This document shows, piece after piece, positions 34,328-43,458 of a stretch of 64,000 nucleotides of DNA (position 1 is the stretch's first letter; every line of letters begins with the position of its first letter). Under the pieces are notes generated by a model that was not told the origin of the DNA, did no database searches, and saw only the letters and a list, made by a program, of their open reading frames with translations. The translations under genes and the position numbers were made by a program. The stretch is from Pelotomaculum schinkii (GTDB lineage Bacteria > Bacillota > Desulfotomaculia > Desulfotomaculales > Pelotomaculaceae), in NCBI RefSeq assembly GCF_004369205.1, contig NZ_QFGA01000003.1:372001-436000 (forward strand), written 5' to 3'.

Positions 34328-34372
34328 TGTCACTTGCTTTGAAGAAAAATTGAGGTCAGGTGACACAGAAAA

Positions 34373-34984
34373 ATGGCTTTTACGTATTTTTTTCGGGATA
34401 TGCACACGCTTGAACTGATTATTAAGCATGTGGTCCCATATATTGCCGGACGCAGCAAGGTCCGCGTGTGGGACGCCGGCTGCGCCATGGGTCCCGAACC
34501 CTATTCCCTGGCGATGATGTTTGCCGAAAATTTAGGACACTTTGCCTTCCGCAATTTTCATATTGACGCCACAGATTTGGATGCCAGCAACCAGTTTGGC
34601 AAGAGCATATTCGAAGGAGTATATAAGGAAGACGCTCTCAGGCGGATCCCGCGGGATTATTTTAAAAAGTATTTCCAGCCGGACGGGATGAGCGGCTGTT
34701 TCAAGATCAACGAGCTGATTAGAAGCAAGGTTTTTTACCAAAGGCACGATTTGCTCTCCTTGCAGCCGGTTGGGTACGGTTTCAGTCTGGTTTTGTGCAA
34801 GAATGTACTGTTGCATTTCCAGTCCTCCGAGCGGATTGAAGTGATCAAGATGTTCCATGGCGCCCTGGCGCCGGGCGGCTACTTTGCCATGGAGCAGACG
34901 CAGAAAATGCCGCAGGAAATTGAACACTTGTTTGAGCAGGTGGCGCCCGACGCGCAGTTGTTCCGGAAAGTTGAGACCGTTTAA
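34373..34984 (+). CDS. CheR-like methyltransferase lacking the N-terminal domain
   Basis: 203 residues covering only the SAM-binding CheR domain. VRVWDAGCAMGPEPYSLAM is the variant of the usual GCSSGEEPYTLAM, ATDLDASN binds SAM, and FSLVLCKNVLLHFQSSERI is the NV-hydrophobic motif. The N-terminal helical domain that recognises receptor methylation sites is missing. A stop codon lies just upstream in frame, so the shortness is real. It sits between cheW and mcp2, while a full CheR is encoded at 39887. It may be specialised for the HAMP-rich receptors. The Shine-Dalgarno sequence is weak. Confidence 0.8.
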   Translation: MAFTYFFRDMHTLELIIKHVVPYIAGRSKVRVWDAGCAMGPEPYSLAMMFAENLGHFAFRNFHIDATDLDASNQFGKSIFEGVYKEDALRRIPRDYFKKYFQPDGMSGCFKINELIRSKVFYQRHDLLSLQPVGYGFSLVLCKNVLLHFQSSERIEVIKMFHGALAPGGYFAMEQTQKMPQEIEHLFEQVAPDAQLFRKVETV

Positions 34985-35057
34985 TGAGGTAGGCTCTTGA
35001 TGGGGCATTAATAGTGAGGCAATTAGTTTAATCAAGAAAGAAAAGGGGGTCTGCTTT

Positions 35058-38000
35058 ATGAAAATGGAAAACAAAGTAATGTTGACGTTCTTTACAACTG
35101 CTGTTTTAGCAGTCTTAATCAGCCTGGCAGGTTACTTCGGCCTATCCGGTATACATTTAGCGGCGGCGCTAATCCTTGGCAGTGTGTTGGTGCTTGCAAT
35201 GGGGTTTTTCTTGCACCGCAATATTTCTGCCAACGTAAGTGGCCTGGTGGCAGAGCACAGCCTTTTGACGCAAGCAGTGCAGGAAGGAAGACTTAGTGTG
35301 CGGGGGGATGCAAGTAAAGTCAATCCGGAGTTTCAGGAAATAATCCAGGGATTTAATAAATCCCTGGACGCGATGAACGGGCCGCTAAATGTGGCAGCCG
35401 AGTATATGGATAAGATTGGTAAGGGTGAAACAAGGCTGCCGATAATCACTGAAACCTTCAATGGTGACTTCAATAAGATTAAGGACAGCCTGAATGCCTG
35501 CATCCATGAGATAGGCATCCTGGTCGATGAAGTAGGCGTGGCTATAAACGCCGCCCGTGAGGGGAAATTAGACCAGAGATCAAATGCTGAAAGGACCGTA
35601 GGCGTCTATCGCAAGATCTTACGCGGTGTTAATGATACCGTGGACGCTTTGGTCGGGCCCTTGAACATGGCGGCTGAGTATGTGGACCGGATCAGCAAGG
35701 GCGACATGCCGCCGGTAATTACCGATGACTACAAGGGCGACTATAATGAGATTAAAAACAATTTGAATGGCTGCATTGGTTCCGTTAACGGCCTGCTCGA
35801 AGAAGTAAACAGTCTAATCCGGGCTGTCCGGGACGGCGAGCTGGATACCCGCGGCAACGCGGCAGTCTTTGCCGGGGCCTGGGGTGAGCTGGTGGTCGGG
35901 ATGAACGGTTTACTGGAAGCCGTGGCTGAACCGGTTGATGAACTCAAGTCGGTTCTCGGCCGGGTGGCGGTAAATGACCTGACTCAAAAGATGGACAAAG
36001 AATACAACGGGGTTTGGTATGACCTCAAGAACGCCACCAACGAGGTTATTAAATGCATAGAGCACATCCAGGCTACGTTGCTTAATGTCAGCGTCGGTGA
36101 CTTAAGTGAGCTGGAAGAAGCAAAGAAGGCCGGGAGAAGAAGCGAAAACGACCGTTTGGTGCCGTCCATTATTAAGATGATGGATGCGATAAAAAATCTG
36201 GCGGATGACGCCGCAATGCTGACCGGGGCGGCAATGGCAGGCAAGCTGGATATCCGGGCTGATGCTGCCAGGCATGACGGCGAGTACCGCAAAATCATTG
36301 AAGAATTCAATAATACCCTGGACGCGGTGATCGGGCCTCTGAACGTGGCGGCAGAGTATGTGGACCGGATCAGCAAGGGCGACATGCCGCCGAAGATCAC
36401 TGACAGCTACAATGGTGACTTTAATGAGATCAAGAATAACCTGAACACCTGTATAGATAGTATCAACAGTATTATTGAAGAAATGGGCAATTTATACACG
36501 GCTCATAATGCAGGCAATATTGACTTTTATATTCCGGAAGAGAGCTTTGCAGGCGCCTACCGTGAAATGGCTGCAGGTGTTAACAAGACAGTTAAAATAC
36601 ATGTGAGAAATATTCTTCATATTATCAAAATCATCAAGGCTTATGCCGAAGGGGATTTCTCCCCGGTCCTGCAAAAATTAGCGGGCAAGATGGCGGGAAC
36701 CAACGAAATAGTGGACCTCGTGAAGAACAACCTGCAAAGCCTGATTACAGAAGTCAAAAACCTGGTCCAGGCCGTTAGAGACGGCAGACTGGAGACCCGC
36801 AGCAACGCGGCCGCCTTTGCCGGTGATTGGGGCCAGCTGGTGGGCGATATGAACAGCTTGATGGAAGCTGTTGCTGAACCGGTTGACGAACTGATGGCGG
36901 TGCTTGGTCGGATGGCGGTAAATGATTTCACCCTGAACATGGAAAAAGAGTACAGCGGGGTTTGGAATGAACTGAAAGCTTATGCCAACAGAGTTACCGT
37001 AGCGATTAGGGATCTCCAGAATACAACGAAAAAAATCAGCAACGGTGACTTAAGCGACCTGGATATGCTTAAAGGAATTGGGCAAAGAAGTGACAATGAT
37101 GAGTTGGTGCCCGCCTATATTCAGATGATAGAAGCCATCAAAGAACTGGTGGTTGACGCTAACATGGTGGCTGAGGCGGTGGCGGCCGGCAATTTGGCCG
37201 TACGCGCCGATGATGCCAAGCATGGCGGTGACTTCCGCATGGTTGTCGAGGGCCTCAATCGTACCATGGATGCGGTCTCCGAACCGGTAAATGAGATGTT
37301 GGCGGTGGTTGACCGGGTAGCCTTGAATGACGTGACCCTTAAGATGGAAAAAGAGTATCGCGGCGCCTGGAACGACCTGAAGAACGGTGTTAACAGCTTC
37401 ATAAGAATTATAACACACATCCAAAATACGGTGATTAAAATCAGCCGCGGTGACTTAAGCGAGCTGGAAAACGATAAAAAGGTTGGGCGGAGATGCGAAA
37501 ATGACGAGCTGATGCCGGCCATGATTAAAATGATGGAGTCTATCCGGGGGCTGGCCGACGATGCTGTGATGCTGACCGGGGCGGCAATGGCCGGCAAGTT
37601 GGATGTCCGGGCCGACGTTACCAAACACAACGGTGAGTACCGCAGGATCATTGAAGAGTTCAACGGCACTCTCGACGCGTTGATCGGGCCGTTGAACGTG
37701 GCAGCCGAGTATATAGACCGGATCAGCAAGGGTGAGATGCCGCCGCAGATCACCGACAATTACAGCGGTGACTTTAATGAGATCAAGAACAACCTGAACA
37801 CCTGTATCGACAGCATCAGCAGTGTTGTGACCGAGATGAACAACTTATACGAGGCGCAGAGCGCAGGCGACGCCGACTATTATATCCAGGAGGAGCACTT
37901 TAGCGGCTTTTACCAGCAAATGGTCACCGGCGTCAACCAGTCGGTTAAAATTCACGTCAGGAATACCCTTAAAATCCTTAAAGTAGTTTCAGCTTATGCT

Positions 38001-39734
38001 GAGGGCGACTTTTCAAAAATACTGGAAAAGCTGCCGGGCAAGCAAGTGATTGCCAACGAAAAGATGGATCTGATCAGGAACAACCTCCTGAGCCTGATCA
38101 ATGAGATCAACACCCTGGTCCACGACGCCAGGCTGGGTAAGCTTGACACCCGCGGCAACGAGGCGGCCTTTGCCGGCCACTGGGGCAAGCTGGTCGCTGA
38201 GATGAACGGCCTGATGGAGGCTGTCGCCGGACCGGTCGGCGAATTGCAGGCGGTGTTGGACCGGCTGGCGGTTAACGACCTGACCCGGAAGATGGTGAAC
38301 GAGTACAGCGGCGTATGGGATGAACTGAAAGGCGATATCAACAGCGCGATTGACCAGGTAGCGAATATAGAGCGTGTATTGGTAAATATCGGAAATGGAA
38401 ATCTGGATGACCTGGATGGGCTCAAGAAAATCGGGCAAAGAAGCGACAATGATAAATTAGTGCCCGCCGGTATTCATATGATCGAGGCCATCCGGCACTT
38501 GCTCAACGATGCGGAGGAACTGGCCCAGGCGGCCATAGACGGCAAGCTTGACACCAGGGCAGACGCCTCCAGGCACGAAGGTGAGTACCGCAAGATCATC
38601 GACGGTTTCAACAAGACCCTTGACGCTGTGCTCAACCCGATTAACGAAGCGGTGGAATGCTTGAAAGAAATGGCCGGGGGCAATCTGGACGTCGCAGTCA
38701 CCGGTAATTATAAAGGTGATCATGCTATCATTAAAGACGCTCTAAACAAGACCCTTGAAGCTATAAACGAAACCATGGGGCAGGTTACCATCGCGATGGA
38801 ACAGGTAAATACCGGCGCCTGGCAGGTTTCCGACTCCAGTCAGTCCCTGTCGCAGGGCGCGGCAGAGTCGGCCAGCACCATGGAACAGCTCACTTCCTCC
38901 ATGAATGAAATGAACTCCCAGACCAAACAAAACGCCGATAACGCCATGCAGGCCAACCAGCTTGCCACCCAGGCCAGAAGTATCGCAGAGAAAGGCAATA
39001 ATCAGATGATTCAGATGGTCAGGGCCATGAGCGATATTAATGAATCCGCCGCTAATATATCTAAAATAATCAAGGCAATTGATGAGATTGCCTTCCAGAC
39101 CAATATCCTGGCCTTAAACGCGGCGGTAGAGGCGGCCCGCGCCGGTAAGCACGGCAAAGGCTTTACCGTTGTGGCCGAGGAAGTGAGGAACCTGGCCCAG
39201 CGTAGCGCCAAGGCGGCCAAGGAGACCGCGGAGATGATCGAAGGCTCGATCCAAAAGACCGAAATAGGCGCCAAAATTGCCGAGGAAACCTCCAAGGCAC
39301 TGGAAGAGATCGTGCTGGGCACGGCCAAGGTAACCGACCTGATCGGTGAAATAGCCTCAGCCTCCAAAGAACAGGCTGTAGGTATCGGGCAAATCAACGA
39401 GGGCTTGAACCAGGTAGATCAGGTTACGCAGCAAAACTCGGCTGGCTCGGAAGAACTGGCTGCCGCTAGCGAAGAGATGTCCAGTCAGGCTGCGATGGTT
39501 AAGCAGATGCTCGATAAGTTTACACTTAGAAAGCAAGGTTTTACGGTCGCTCCGGCAGTTGCAGCCACCACCAAATCGCTTGTTGCGCATCAGCCTCCTG
39601 TTCAGGAGCGAAATTGGGGCATTAAGAATAAACCCGTTAAAAAGGGTGTCCTGGAAGTAGCCGCGGCGAAGGATGCCGGGGTAAAGCCGCAAGACATTAT
39701 TTCTCTGAATGATGCGGAATTTGGCAATTTCTGA
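35058..39734 (+). CDS. methyl-accepting chemotaxis protein with about 26 tandem HAMP-like units
   Basis: 1558 residues. Two membrane helices (about 8-26 and 32-51) are joined by a minimal loop (FGLSGIH), so again there is no external sensor domain. From about 55 to 1250 I count roughly 26 HAMP-like units of 40-48 residues, alternating between recognisable types: [16 protein letters not shown], [19 protein letters not shown], AVNDLTxKMxxEYxGVW, GRRSENDxLVPxxIKMM and VKIHVRNxLxIxK. The signalling tip [18 protein letters not shown] is near 1341. The C-terminal tail DDAEFGNF is shared with mcp1. GGGGG precedes the ATG. It is far longer than typical receptors. Confidence 0.9.
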   Translation: MKMENKVMLTFFTTAVLAVLISLAGYFGLSGIHLAAALILGSVLVLAMGFFLHRNISANVSGLVAEHSLLTQAVQEGRLSVRGDASKVNPEFQEIIQGFNKSLDAMNGPLNVAAEYMDKIGKGETRLPIITETFNGDFNKIKDSLNACIHEIGILVDEVGVAINAAREGKLDQRSNAERTVGVYRKILRGVNDTVDALVGPLNMAAEYVDRISKGDMPPVITDDYKGDYNEIKNNLNGCIGSVNGLLEEVNSLIRAVRDGELDTRGNAAVFAGAWGELVVGMNGLLEAVAEPVDELKSVLGRVAVNDLTQKMDKEYNGVWYDLKNATNEVIKCIEHIQATLLNVSVGDLSELEEAKKAGRRSENDRLVPSIIKMMDAIKNLADDAAMLTGAAMAGKLDIRADAARHDGEYRKIIEEFNNTLDAVIGPLNVAAEYVDRISKGDMPPKITDSYNGDFNEIKNNLNTCIDSINSIIEEMGNLYTAHNAGNIDFYIPEESFAGAYREMAAGVNKTVKIHVRNILHIIKIIKAYAEGDFSPVLQKLAGKMAGTNEIVDLVKNNLQSLITEVKNLVQAVRDGRLETRSNAAAFAGDWGQLVGDMNSLMEAVAEPVDELMAVLGRMAVNDFTLNMEKEYSGVWNELKAYANRVTVAIRDLQNTTKKISNGDLSDLDMLKGIGQRSDNDELVPAYIQMIEAIKELVVDANMVAEAVAAGNLAVRADDAKHGGDFRMVVEGLNRTMDAVSEPVNEMLAVVDRVALNDVTLKMEKEYRGAWNDLKNGVNSFIRIITHIQNTVIKISRGDLSELENDKKVGRRCENDELMPAMIKMMESIRGLADDAVMLTGAAMAGKLDVRADVTKHNGEYRRIIEEFNGTLDALIGPLNVAAEYIDRISKGEMPPQITDNYSGDFNEIKNNLNTCIDSISSVVTEMNNLYEAQSAGDADYYIQEEHFSGFYQQMVTGVNQSVKIHVRNTLKILKVVSAYAEGDFSKILEKLPGKQVIANEKMDLIRNNLLSLINEINTLVHDARLGKLDTRGNEAAFAGHWGKLVAEMNGLMEAVAGPVGELQAVLDRLAVNDLTRKMVNEYSGVWDELKGDINSAIDQVANIERVLVNIGNGNLDDLDGLKKIGQRSDNDKLVPAGIHMIEAIRHLLNDAEELAQAAIDGKLDTRADASRHEGEYRKIIDGFNKTLDAVLNPINEAVECLKEMAGGNLDVAVTGNYKGDHAIIKDALNKTLEAINETMGQVTIAMEQVNTGAWQVSDSSQSLSQGAAESASTMEQLTSSMNEMNSQTKQNADNAMQANQLATQARSIAEKGNNQMIQMVRAMSDINESAANISKIIKAIDEIAFQTNILALNAAVEAARAGKHGKGFTVVAEEVRNLAQRSAKAAKETAEMIEGSIQKTEIGAKIAEETSKALEEIVLGTAKVTDLIGEIASASKEQAVGIGQINEGLNQVDQVTQQNSAGSEELAAASEEMSSQAAMVKQMLDKFTLRKQGFTVAPAVAATTKSLVAHQPPVQERNWGIKNKPVKKGVLEVAAAKDAGVKPQDIISLNDAEFGNF

Positions 39735-39820
39735 TAAGAAAAGGGGCCAATAAGATGATACCTGTCTTCGGAGGAGTATCCCAATTAATATAACTTATTT
39801 AATTGATTAAACAGTATAAT

Positions 39821-39868
39821 ACCGGCGGGAGATTTAGGTGGCTGTTTCAAACTAATTCTCCCGTCGGT
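39821..39868 (+). promoter_or_regulatory. stem-loop in cheR leader
   Basis: ACCGGCGGGAGA / TCTCCCGTCGGT, a 12-bp stem with one G-T pair and a 24-nt loop, ending 18 nt before the cheR start codon. A TATAAT-like TATAAT hexamer (39816-39821) touches its left edge. Confidence 0.45.
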
Positions 39869-39886
39869 GGTATTGGTGGTGAACTC

Positions 39887-40708
39887 ATGCAGCTTACCGA
39901 CCGGGAGTTTCAACTGATTAGCAGTCTGGTCAATAAAATTTGCGGGATTACGCTTGGAGAAAAAAAACGCAGCCTGGTTGCCGCGCGCCTGCAAAAAGTG
40001 TTGCTTTCAGGCGGGTTCGGCAGCTTCCAGGAGTATTATGAATATATTATCCAGGATACCAGCGGAGAGGCGCTGCTCAATCTGGTGGATCAGATTTCTA
40101 CTAATCATACCTATTTTTTTCGCGAAAAAGAGCATTTTGATTTTTTAATAAATGTTGCGCTGCCTGGAATTAGTGAAGAGCAGCGGAATACTGGCAGGCG
40201 GAAGGTTAGAATCTGGTCTGCCGGGTGCTCTTCAGGGGAGGAACCTTACACCCTGGCGATGATTCTTAAGGAATATCTAGGCGGTAATTCATTACATATG
40301 GACGCAGGTATTCTGGCAACTGATATTTCGTTCAGTGTCTTAGAAACAGCTATGGCAGGTATATACCCGGCGGATAAGATGTTACAGGTGCCCATATCAT
40401 ACCGGCAGCGTTATTTTAGCCCTTTAAAAGACGGTAACTGGGCGGTTAAGCAATGTTTGAAGGATATGGTTCTTTTCCGCCGTTTAAACCTGATGAGCCG
40501 CGAATTCCGGTTCAAAGGACTTTTTCAGGTGATTTTTTGCCGTAATGTAATGATCTACTTTGACAAAGCCACCCGTCGGGAACTCATCGAAAAGTTACAC
40601 CGGTATACCGAACCGGGCGGGTATTTGTTAATCGGCCATTCCGAGACGCTAGACCGGGAGGCCGGCTTATATAAATATATCAAGCCTTCGGTATATAAAA
40701 AAATATAA
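39887..40708 (+). CDS. cheR: chemotaxis receptor methyltransferase CheR
   Basis: 273 residues. The N-terminal helical domain (MQLTDREFQLISSLVNKICG) is followed by the SAM domain with IWSAGCSSGEEPYTLAM, ATDISFSVLETA and IFCRNVMIYFDKATRR, ending GGYLLIGHSETL. It methylates receptor glutamates. ATG at 39887 behind GGTGGTGAACTC; an upstream in-frame extension to 39803 would translate the leader stem-loop. It pairs with cheB. Confidence 0.95.
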   Translation: MQLTDREFQLISSLVNKICGITLGEKKRSLVAARLQKVLLSGGFGSFQEYYEYIIQDTSGEALLNLVDQISTNHTYFFREKEHFDFLINVALPGISEEQRNTGRRKVRIWSAGCSSGEEPYTLAMILKEYLGGNSLHMDAGILATDISFSVLETAMAGIYPADKMLQVPISYRQRYFSPLKDGNWAVKQCLKDMVLFRRLNLMSREFRFKGLFQVIFCRNVMIYFDKATRRELIEKLHRYTEPGGYLLIGHSETLDREAGLYKYIKPSVYKKI

Positions 40709-40761
40709 CTTTTCCTTCAAACAAAATTTTAAACAGGTCGATCTTTTTAAAGGTGAACATA

Positions 40762-41817
40762 ATGAAAAAGATTAAAGTGCTTGTTGTCGATGATTCTGCC
40801 CTGGTAAGGGAAATTCTGGCCCGGGGATTGGCCATGGACCGGGACATCGAGGTGGTCGGGGTGGCCTCCGACCCATTTATAGCCCGCGATAAGATAGTCC
40901 GGTTGAAACCGGATGTGCTTACACTTGACGTAGAAATGCCCAGGATGGACGGAGTGGAATTTTTGCGCCATTTGATGCCCCAGTACCCGTTGCCGGTAAT
41001 TGTGGTTAGCGCCCTCACCAGAAAAGGCGCCGCCATCACTCTTGCCGCCCTTGAGGCCGGAGCTGTTGATGTGGTTGTCAAGCCGAGCACTGACATAGCC
41101 CGCGGTTTAGATGTTATGTTGGGGGAATTGCGTAACAAGGTGAAAATTGCGGCCTTAGCGAATGTAAGCGCCTGGAAGGGCAGCCGTGAATCTATCAAAA
41201 CAATTAGGGCGGACAGCCGGGCTTTAGCCGAATCTACAGATAAGGTGATAGCCATCGGGGCTTCTACCGGAGGGACGGAAGCAATCCGCAAAATATTGCA
41301 AAGTTTTACCGCCGCAATACCCGGCGTGGTGGTGGTACAGCACATGCCTGTTGGATTTACCAAACATTTTGCTGACAGCTTAAATGATCTATGCGCTATG
41401 GAAGTGAAAGAAGCTAAAACAGGGGACAGAGTATTGCCCGGGCGGGTACTGATTGCGCCGGGTGACCGTCACATGACCGTGCGCCGTTCCGGCGGTTCCT
41501 ATCTGGTTGACTGCCGGTCAGGTGATAAGGTTTGCGGGCATTGCCCTTCAGTTGAGGTGCTGTTCCAGTCGGTTGCAGAATTTGTCGGGGCTAACGCCAT
41601 CGGGATCATGCTTACCGGAATGGGCAGTGACGGCGCCAACGGTATGGTGGCTATGCGCCGGGCCGGGGCCAGGACAATAGCGCAGGATGAAACTACATCT
41701 GTGGTATTCGGCATGCCGAAGGTCGCTTATGAACTTGGCGGGGCGGAATGCCTGGCTCCGCTGGATGTAATCCCATTTACGGTCATGAATTTACTGGCGC
41801 AATATAAAACGGTTTAA
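40762..41817 (+). CDS. cheB: chemotaxis receptor methylesterase CheB
   Basis: 351 residues. A receiver domain (VLVVDDSALVREIL, with phospho-Asp in LTLDVEMPRMDG) is followed by a linker and the esterase domain, which contains AIGASTGGTEAI (nucleophile Ser), VVQHMPVGFTK (His) and GIMLTGMGSDGANGM (Asp). It removes receptor methyl groups when phosphorylated by CheA. ATG at 40762 behind AGGTGAACATA. It is the only receiver domain seen in the window. Confidence 0.96.
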   Translation: MKKIKVLVVDDSALVREILARGLAMDRDIEVVGVASDPFIARDKIVRLKPDVLTLDVEMPRMDGVEFLRHLMPQYPLPVIVVSALTRKGAAITLAALEAGAVDVVVKPSTDIARGLDVMLGELRNKVKIAALANVSAWKGSRESIKTIRADSRALAESTDKVIAIGASTGGTEAIRKILQSFTAAIPGVVVVQHMPVGFTKHFADSLNDLCAMEVKEAKTGDRVLPGRVLIAPGDRHMTVRRSGGSYLVDCRSGDKVCGHCPSVEVLFQSVAEFVGANAIGIMLTGMGSDGANGMVAMRRAGARTIAQDETTSVVFGMPKVAYELGGAECLAPLDVIPFTVMNLLAQYKTV

Positions 41818-41830
41818 TGCGCCTTGGGAG

Positions 41831-41897
41831 TGACAGGGGGACGGTAGTTGTACAGTTTTTCAAGGAAAGGAAGCAAAAGAACCGTCCCTCTGCTTCC
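41831..41897 (-). repeat. 29-bp palindromic dispersed repeat, copy 2 (inverted)
   Basis: GGAAGCA-AAAGAACCGTCCC-TCTGCTTCC (41869-41897) is the reverse complement of the unit at 9515 with one change. A partial forward copy (AGGGGGACGGT, 41834-41844) lies just upstream, so the pair can form a longer hairpin. Confidence 0.7.
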
Positions 41898-41945
41898 TAA
41901 AATATTAGCATGAATCACCTTTTTTTTTGGATAATAATTTTGCCC

Positions 41946-41974
41946 TTGCAGGGAAAAGTGCTTTGCTGTAGAAT
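41946..41974 (+). promoter_or_regulatory. sigma-A promoter of the flgB operon
   Basis: TTGCAG (41946-41951), 17-bp spacer, TAGAAT (41969-41974). The start near 41981 places the riboswitch at the 5' end of the transcript. Confidence 0.65.
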
Positions 41975-42004
41975 ATTGTTAAAGTTAGTCAAAATATAAT
42001 ATTT

Positions 42005-42095
42005 TCCATGATAAAGGCAAACCTCCTGAAAGGGAGGGACGCAAAGCTACGGGCCTAAAACTAAGAATTCACGGGCTACAACGGGCTACAAGCGC
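42005..42095 (+). ncRNA. c-di-GMP-I (GEMM) riboswitch aptamer
   Basis: The core GGCAAACC (42016-42023), a hairpin capped by the GAAA tetraloop (42028-42031, stem TCC/GGA), GGGACGCAAAGC (42036-42047) and GGGCCTAA (42051-42058) reproduce the conserved GEMM-I elements that bind c-di-GMP. The 3' half is less canonical and contains a perfect tandem 10-mer ACGGGCTACA (42071-42090). Position upstream of a flagellar operon is typical of this class. Confidence 0.85.
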
Positions 42096-42181
42096 AGGAT
42101 TTTTTGGCAGTTCGTATGCTGCCATACCTGCGAGCTCCGAATGATTGGTCACGGCGGCTGGGTTGCCAGGGTAAGATTGAT

Positions 42182-42212
42182 CCAAGCTCTTTACTTTGGC
42201 TTGGTTTTTTTT
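42182..42212 (+). terminator. intrinsic terminator after the riboswitch
   Basis: CCAAGC / GCTTGG (42182-42187 and 42199-42204) with an 11-nt loop and eight T residues. It lies 50 nt before flgB, so read-through is required for operon expression. This is the expected expression platform of the riboswitch; the antiterminator pairing was not identified. Confidence 0.8.
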
Positions 42213-42261
42213 GTTCAGAATGATCTAGTTATTCAACATTTTACCAGAAAGGGTGACGCCG

Positions 42262-42669
42262 TTGGAGTTGTTTTCAAATCCTATACTCCTATCACTTCAA
42301 AAAGGTCTGGATGCGGGCGCCTTGAGACAGCGGGTAATTGCCAATAATATTGCCAACGTGAATACGCCCAACTACAAAAAATCTACCGTCGCCTTTGAGA
42401 GCTTGCTTAAGAAAGCATTGGGACACGGGTCCATTGCCTTGAACAAAACCGATCCCAGGCACTTCGGCGTAACTGCGCTGTTGGATGAACTGCAGCCCGA
42501 AGTGAACCTGAATGAAACAACTTCCATGCGAACCGATGGCAACAATGTCGATATCGATGAGGAGATGACCAACCTTGCGGCCAACGGGATTCAATACCAG
42601 GCGATAGGTAGAGAATTAAGTGAGCATTTTTCTATTTTAAGTTACGTCATAACCGGCGGGAAGGGGTAG
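42262..42669 (+). CDS. flgB: flagellar proximal rod protein FlgB
   Basis: 135 residues. The rod motif LRQRVIANNIANVNTPNYK is near residue 20. The C-terminus has NNVDIDEEMTNLAANGIQYQ, then LSEHFSILSYVITGG. TTG at 42262 with AAAGGGTG upstream; a GTG at 42253 overlaps that signal. It is the first gene of the long fla/che-type operon. Confidence 0.95.
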   Translation: MELFSNPILLSLQKGLDAGALRQRVIANNIANVNTPNYKKSTVAFESLLKKALGHGSIALNKTDPRHFGVTALLDELQPEVNLNETTSMRTDGNNVDIDEEMTNLAANGIQYQAIGRELSEHFSILSYVITGGKG

Positions 42670-42673
42670 ACAA

Positions 42674-43117
42674 GTGGGTATTTTCAACTCTCTGGCCGTC
42701 AGCGCATCAGGGCTTACGGCGGAAAGACTGCGGTTGGACCTGATTGCCAATAATATCGCCAATATGAACACCAAGGGCCGGCCCGACGACCCGGCCAATC
42801 CTCCCTACCGCCGTAGAATTCCTGTCTTTGCGCAAATACTGGAGCAGGTTTCTGCCAGCGGTTCATCGCTGTCAAGTGTTAGAGGCACGGGGGTACGGGT
42901 AGTCCAGGTTCTGGAAGACGCCCGGCCGCCCAGGCTGGTGTATGAACCGGCCGACCCCATGGCCGATGCGCTTGGTTATGTAGCCTACCCGAATATTAAT
43001 ATCGTCAACGAAATGGTTAATATGATTTCCGCTACCAGGTCTTATGAAGCAAACGTGACAGCTTTAAATGCCGCCAAGGATATAGCCTTGAAAGCCCTGG
43101 AGATAGGGCGCGGTTAA
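42674..43117 (+). CDS. flgC: flagellar proximal rod protein FlgC
   Basis: 147 residues. It begins MGIFNSLAVSASGLTAERLR, then LIANNIANMNTKGRP, and ends with YPNINIVNEMVNMISATRSY, the paired rod helices. The gap to flgB is only 4 nt. GTG start behind GAAGGGG. Confidence 0.96.
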   Translation: MGIFNSLAVSASGLTAERLRLDLIANNIANMNTKGRPDDPANPPYRRRIPVFAQILEQVSASGSSLSSVRGTGVRVVQVLEDARPPRLVYEPADPMADALGYVAYPNINIVNEMVNMISATRSYEANVTALNAAKDIALKALEIGRG

Positions 43118-43126
43118 AGGGGGGCC

Positions 43127-43429
43127 ATGAGAATGCAGGTATTGCCTGTCGGACAACCATTCTTACCGCCGCAACCGGCGGGAACCGGGGCTAAACAGGA
43201 GGCCGGGGGCGCTTCTTTCGCCGGTGTTTTGGACAACGCCCTGAAAAAACTGAATGATACCCAGGTCAAAGCTGATCAGCTGACGAGTGAGTTGCTTACC
43301 GGCGAAATTCAAGACATTCACCAGGTAACAATAGCTATGACAGAAGCCAAGTTGGCCATGCAGCTTGCAGTCGAAGTGAGGAATAAGATTATTGAGGCTT
43401 ATCAGGAAGTGTCCCGCATGCAGGTTTAA
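43127..43429 (+). CDS. fliE: hook-basal body protein FliE
   Basis: 100 residues. The C-terminal FliE domain reads ASFAGVLDNALKKLNDTQ, IHQVTIAMTEAKLAMQLAV and RNKIIEAYQEVSRMQV. It joins the MS ring to the rod. GGGGGG precedes the ATG. It is in standard flgB-flgC-fliE order. Confidence 0.95.
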   Translation: MRMQVLPVGQPFLPPQPAGTGAKQEAGGASFAGVLDNALKKLNDTQVKADQLTSELLTGEIQDIHQVTIAMTEAKLAMQLAVEVRNKIIEAYQEVSRMQV

Positions 43430-43458
43430 TATGTCCTTTCACAGTTGAGGTGGTTTAG

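Larger units (their letters stand above)
41818..42261. other. cheB-flgB intergenic control region
   Basis: About 440 bases: an inverted copy of the 29-bp palindromic repeat, a sigma-A promoter, a c-di-GMP-I riboswitch and an intrinsic terminator. No gene is seen. Confidence 0.7.

Noticed and set aside
34328-34372. GTGTCAC / GTGACAC inverted repeat between cheW and the cheR-like gene
   Set aside because: Only 7 bp with a long loop; too weak to call as a regulatory structure.
31019-39000. Regular repeats that might suggest a CRISPR array or tandem DNA repeat
   Set aside because: They are in-frame protein repeats (HAMP-like units) with diverged DNA, not short identical repeats with spacers.
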